Assembly (NCBI GenBank): GCA_025055075.1
Contig: JANWYV010000035.1
Span: forward strand, 75,163 to 122,583
DNA from: Blastocatellia bacterium
GTDB taxonomy: Bacteria; Acidobacteriota; Blastocatellia; HR10
Direction of reading: 5' to 3'
Length of the DNA stretch: 47,421 bases
Within the stretch, counting starts at the first letter, position 1. Every line of letters starts with the position of its first letter. Under the pieces are notes generated by a model. The model ran no database searches and was not told the DNA's origin. It was given only the letters and a program-made list of their open reading frames with translations. Positions 44,312-47,421 of this stretch are shown here, one piece after another. Position numbers and translations under genes: made by a program.

Positions 44312-44983
44312 CTACGTTCCAGTTCCTCCTCCGTCTGAGGAGGTCGGCAATGCTGATAACACCTCATCCACAAAAAGCGGCTCGGGGAGCGCCCCCTCGA
44401 TGAACCTCGTCTCGTTGACGACCGTGAGGGGGACGCCCATGACCTGATACTTCGTAATGAGGTACGGGAACTCGGAGACCTCGACCATATCCGCGCGAAT
44501 CCATTCGCACTCGATCGCCATGCGATGTGCCAGCCGCACCGCGGCCGGACAATACGGTCAGGTGGGGGTGACCAAGACCTGAATATGCAGCGGTGCGCTC
44601 ACCCGACGCAGCTTCTCCCGCGTCTCCGGCGAGAGACCGGAATCGGCGCGCGAAACGGCCACGATCGTGTCTATGAGCGCGGCGAACTCGTAGCCGGAGG
44701 GGATGCCGTAGAAGCGAATCCCATAATCCCGCTCCCCCAGGACGACCGTCGCTGGAATCTTATCCACGCCGAAAGTCGCAACCTGCTCGCGATCGAGTTG
44801 GAAGTTATAGACGTCGAGGCGGATCTTGTCGGATACCTCGGCCAGCTCGCGCAAGAGCTGGCCCGTCTCTCGACATGTCGCGCACTCCAGCTCTTGAGTG
44901 AAGAAGACGAGCCGCACGGGATTCACCATGTCGGCTAATCGTCGTTGTAGCTCCATCCGCATGCGTTCATCCAAAAATCCCAT
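44312..44983 (-). CDS. Glutaredoxin-like protein disulfide oxidoreductase, predicted selenoprotein (UPYC)
   Basis: 223 residues if the in-frame TGA at 44560-44558 is read as selenocysteine (position 142). It has two thioredoxin folds, as in archaeal/bacterial PDO proteins. Domain 1 (about 22-112) has the site C34-A-T-C37 and the cis-proline in DKIPATVV. Domain 2 (about 132-220) has QVLVTPT-U-PYC where the family has CPYC, then AAVRLAHRMAIE and the cis-proline in GVPLTVV. Reading continues in the same frame for about 80 homologous codons to a TAG. A hairpin starting a few bases after the TGA fits a bacterial SECIS. GAGGAGGG precedes the ATG; the upstream M50 gene ends 11 bases before. The alternative, a TGC/TGT-to-TGA mutation or base error, cannot be excluded from one sequence. 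Confidence 0.8.
44526..44560 (-). promoter_or_regulatory. Candidate bacterial SECIS element with its UGA codon
   Basis: The UGA is at 44560-44558. Six bases later, RNA 44551-44526 folds as UGU-CC-G-GCCG, loop CGGUG, CGGC-U-GG-(C)-ACA: seven pairs (one G-U), a bulged C, then three more pairs. The apical loop starts 16 bases after the UGA and has G as its second base. Both properties match what is known of bacterial SECIS elements, including a GGU in the loop as in E. coli fdhF. The stem also has to code protein, so chance pairing is possible. Confidence 0.65.
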
Positions 44984-44994
44984 AACGCCCTCCT

Positions 44995-46113
44995 CTACAC
45001 GCCTAACTCCAGGCGGGTACGAATGACACGCATCAGTTGCTCCCGCCCCAAGAGGCCAACGACCCGCCCGTTTTGCACGACGGGCACTTGATTGATGTTG
45101 TGGTCATCCATCAAAGCGAGCACGTCCACAAGCTCCATCTCCGGTGGGACGGCATGCAGTTCGGCCTCCGGAATAGCCACGGCCTCCAGAGGCGTCACCG
45201 CCCACGCCGAGCGCGGCACTTGCCGCACTTGATGCAACGTGATTAATCCCACGAGGCGATCATCCTCGACCACGAGCGCACAGCGCCGCCCCGTGCGCAG
45301 CAAATGTTCCTCCACCAATTCGGCCACGCTCATTCCCCGGGGCAAGAAGAGGCAATCCGTCGTCATCGCCTCCGCAGCCCGAATCCCCCGCAGCAAGCGC
45401 CGTACATCGAGTTGCGCGACGGTCGCTTGTGCGGCGCTCAGGAGGAACCAGCCGATGAATCCCATCCACAATCCGCTCACGAAATTCCCCGAAAACGCGA
45501 TCCAGACACCCGCCACGATGAAGAGATAAGCGATCCCCTGCCCGGCTCCCGAGGCCAAGCGCGTCCCCCGATCATAGCTCCCCGTCGCGTGCCACAACGC
45601 GGCGCGAAGAATCCGCCCGCCATCCAGAGGAAATCCGGGGATCAGATTGAATGCCGCCAACAGGAAATTGATCCGTCCCAGCCACTGGCCGAGTACCTGA
45701 AGTGGCTCGCTGAGTCCCTCGACCCCACGAGAGAAGCCATAGAACGCACTGGCCAGAAGGAAACTCACCACGGGCCCGGCTACGGCGATCTGAAACTCGT
45801 CGCGCGGCTGGCTCGGCTCGCGCTCAATTTGCGCCACGCCACCGAAGACGAAGAGCGTGATCGCACGCACCCGAATCCCTTTGCGCAGAGCGACAAGGCT
45901 GTGTCCCAGTTCATGGAGTAGGACCGAGAGAAACAGCAGAAGGCTCGTCACAACGCCCAAGCTGTACGAGATGCCGCGCGTCCATTCCGGATGCTCAGTC
46001 GCAAATTGCGCCACGAGTGATAAGGTCACGAGCACGAAGACGATGAACCACGAATAATGGAGTCCCACCGGAATGCCGAAGATGTGCCCCAACCGAATGG
46101 TATGCGCGAACAC
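44995..46113 (-). CDS. Site-2-type zinc metalloprotease (M50B) with CBS pair
   Basis: 372 residues. Six or so membrane helices hold the zinc motif HELGH (LSVLLHELGHSLVAL) and the third ligand in NLIPGFPLDGGRILRA; a tandem CBS domain follows (about 245-370). M50 proteins of this subgroup (SpoIVFB/Rip3-like) cut membrane-embedded regulators; CBS pairs usually bind adenine nucleotides and gate activity. Substrate is unknown. The start is a GTG at 46113 with GGAG six bases upstream. It lies 66 bases after citrate synthase and 11 before the disulfide oxidoreductase, probably in one transcript. Confidence 0.92.
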   Translation of the reverse strand: MFAHTIRLGHIFGIPVGLHYSWFIVFVLVTLSLVAQFATEHPEWTRGISYSLGVVTSLLLFLSVLLHELGHSLVALRKGIRVRAITLFVFGGVAQIEREPSQPRDEFQIAVAGPVVSFLLASAFYGFSRGVEGLSEPLQVLGQWLGRINFLLAAFNLIPGFPLDGGRILRAALWHATGSYDRGTRLASGAGQGIAYLFIVAGVWIAFSGNFVSGLWMGFIGWFLLSAAQATVAQLDVRRLLRGIRAAEAMTTDCLFLPRGMSVAELVEEHLLRTGRRCALVVEDDRLVGLITLHQVRQVPRSAWAVTPLEAVAIPEAELHAVPPEMELVDVLALMDDHNINQVPVVQNGRVVGLLGREQLMRVIRTRLELGV

Positions 46114-46179
46114 AGCTCGCTCCTGAAAGAACGCCTGCGCTCCGAAAACGTCCGGAACGCCTATTGCTCATCCCTTACC

Positions 46180-47421
46180 CTACTTCCCCCGCTCCTCGAT
46201 AGGGACGTAATCGCGTCGGGGTGGGCCGATGTAGATCTGCCGGGGGCGGGCGATCTTCTGCTCGGGGTCCTGCAGCATCTCCAACCACTGGGCAATCCAC
46301 CCGGCCGTGCGCGGGATGGCAAACAGCACCGGGAACATCTCCACCGGAAACCCCATCGCCTGATAGATGATCCCCGAATAGAAATCCACATTCGGATAGA
46401 GCCGCCGACTCACAAAATACTCGTCCTCCAACGCAATCCGCTCCAACGCCAACGCAATGTCCAACAGGGGATTGCGCCCCGTCACCTCAAAGACCCGATC
46501 CGCCATCTCCTTGATGATCCGCGCCCGCGGATCGTAGCTCTTGTACACCCGATGCCCAAACCCCATCAACCGCACCTCCCCCGCCTTCACCCGCTTGATG
46601 TACTCCCCCACCCGCGCCACCGACCCGATCTCCTCCAACATCCGCACCACCTGCTCATTCGCCCCCCCATGCAACGGCCCATACAACGCCGCCGCCCCAG
46701 CCGCAATCGCCGAATACAGATCCACCCGCGAACTCCCCACACTCCGCACCGCATTGGACGAACAGTTCTGCTCATGATCCGCATGCAAAATGAACAACAC
46801 CTCCAACGCCCGCTCCAACACCGGATCCGGCCGATACTTCAACTCCGTCACCCGAAACATCATGTTCAAAAAATTCCCCACATACGACAGCTCATTGTCC
46901 GGATACGCATAGGGCAACCCCCGCAAATGCCGATACGCAAACGCCGCAATCGTCGGCACCTTCGCCAACAACCGCACAATCTGCTTCCGCCTCACCCCCT
47001 CATCCTCAATCCGCTTCGCCTCCGGATAAAACGTCGATAACGCCGCCACCGTGCTGATGAAAATCCCCATCGGATGCGCATCGTGATGAAACCCATCCAT
47101 GAACTTCTTGATGCTCTCATGCAAAATCGTATGGTGCCGAATCTCCCACTCCCACGCCCCCAACTCCTCCCGCGTCGGCAACTCCCCATGGATCAACAAA
47201 TACGCCACCTCCAAAAAACTCCCCCGCTCCGCCAACTGCTCCACCGGATACCCCCGATACAACAATACCCCACGCTCCCCATCGATGAACGTGATCCCAC
47301 TGCGACACGCCGCCGTGTTCTGAAACCCCGGATCGTACACCATCAACCCAAAATCCCCCTCCCCCACCTTCACCCGCCGAAACTCCATCGCCCGCACCGC
47401 CCCCTCCTCAATCGGCACCTC
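46180..47421 (-). CDS. gltA: Citrate synthase (5' end outside the window)
   Basis: The frame is open to the right window edge; 413 residues are visible of a usual ~430, so a few N-terminal residues are missing. Type I citrate synthase features: DPGFQNTAACRSGITFIDGE, FLILHADHEQNCSSNAVRSVGSS with the catalytic histidine, LYGPLHGGANE with the second histidine, and FGHRVYKSYDPRA with the catalytic aspartate region. It condenses acetyl-CoA and oxaloacetate in the TCA cycle. The first ~1 kb of the coding strand uses G- or T-ending codons (TTG, GTG, GGG, CGG, ATT) almost only, unlike every neighbour, while the last ~35 codons return to C-ending choices. Confidence 0.96.
   Translation of the reverse strand, partial: EVPIEEGAVRAMEFRRVKVGEGDFGLMVYDPGFQNTAACRSGITFIDGERGVLLYRGYPVEQLAERGSFLEVAYLLIHGELPTREELGAWEWEIRHHTILHESIKKFMDGFHHDAHPMGIFISTVAALSTFYPEAKRIEDEGVRRKQIVRLLAKVPTIAAFAYRHLRGLPYAYPDNELSYVGNFLNMMFRVTELKYRPDPVLERALEVLFILHADHEQNCSSNAVRSVGSSRVDLYSAIAAGAAALYGPLHGGANEQVVRMLEEIGSVARVGEYIKRVKAGEVRLMGFGHRVYKSYDPRARIIKEMADRVFEVTGRNPLLDIALALERIALEDEYFVSRRLYPNVDFYSGIIYQAMGFPVEMFPVLFAIPRTAGWIAQWLEMLQDPEQKIARPRQIYIGPPRRDYVPIEERGK

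Noticed and set aside
44312-44539. Independent small thioredoxin-like gene starting at the GTG 44539
   Set aside because: It would lack the first strand and redox site, has no Shine-Dalgarno, and is in frame with the upstream ORF across a single TGA.
1-47421. CRISPR arrays, insertion sequences and rRNA genes
   Set aside because: No regularly spaced repeats, transposase motifs or rRNA sequence were seen on either strand.

Overview
This is a gene-dense chromosomal window of roughly 60% GC. No insertion sequence, prophage, CRISPR array or rRNA operon was seen. LpxC and the ExbB/ExbD proteins point to a diderm bacterium that makes lipid A. The gene mix suggests Acidobacteriota or a relative: a two-component kinase with beta-propeller repeats and a Y_Y_Y domain, one ExbB with two ExbD, an OPT transporter, a GTP-type PEP carboxykinase and NNC/NNG-rich codons. 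That assignment is an inference from style, not from a marker gene.

Layout from left to right. (a) 1-2285: the 3' end of a 2-oxoacid dehydrogenase E1 alpha gene converges on a ThDP-dependent acetolactate-synthase-like enzyme. (b) 2448-10458: a signalling block with a small excisionase-type HTH protein, a propeller/Y_Y_Y histidine kinase, a stand-alone receiver and a very large multi-GAF hybrid kinase. (c) 10513-14944, minus strand: a secreted M28 peptidase, a frame-disrupted coiled-coil/nuclease-like gene, a class I aminotransferase and coaD. (d) 15108-20668, plus strand: prfB with its programmed +1 frameshift, ftsK, and GTP-dependent pckG. (e) 27230-20801, minus strand: two tRNAs, then tig-clpP-clpX, a decayed stretch, engB-rho and a small membrane protein. 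(f) 28494-27298: a second, divergent clpX paralogue. (g) 30501-35532: OPT transporter, STAS protein, exbB-exbD-exbD, yjbQ, serC and lpxC. (h) 35595-43600: a second hybrid kinase, an amino-acid permease, nth, a coiled-coil zinc-ribbon protein, deoB, hpt and tRNA-Ser. (i) 47421-43761, minus strand: citrate synthase (5' end outside the window), an M50 protease with CBS domains, a glutaredoxin-like protein disulfide oxidoreductase, and an OsmC-family protein.

The most notable feature is in block (i). The two-domain oxidoreductase has an in-frame TGA exactly where the first cysteine of its second CPYC redox site belongs, giving UPYC. About 80 homologous codons follow it, and a hairpin that fits bacterial SECIS geometry starts a few bases after the TGA. 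It is best read as a selenoprotein that an ordinary gene caller would split in two. Together with the prfB +1 frameshift and the split nuclease-like gene, the window holds three places where simple ORF reading fails.

Other points of interest are the two ClpX paralogues around one clpP/tig cluster; several promoters with a TACATT-type -10 box; promoters placed so close to the start codon (nth, yjbQ, serC) that leaderless or nearly leaderless mRNAs are expected; and a strong shift in codon choice inside the citrate synthase gene.
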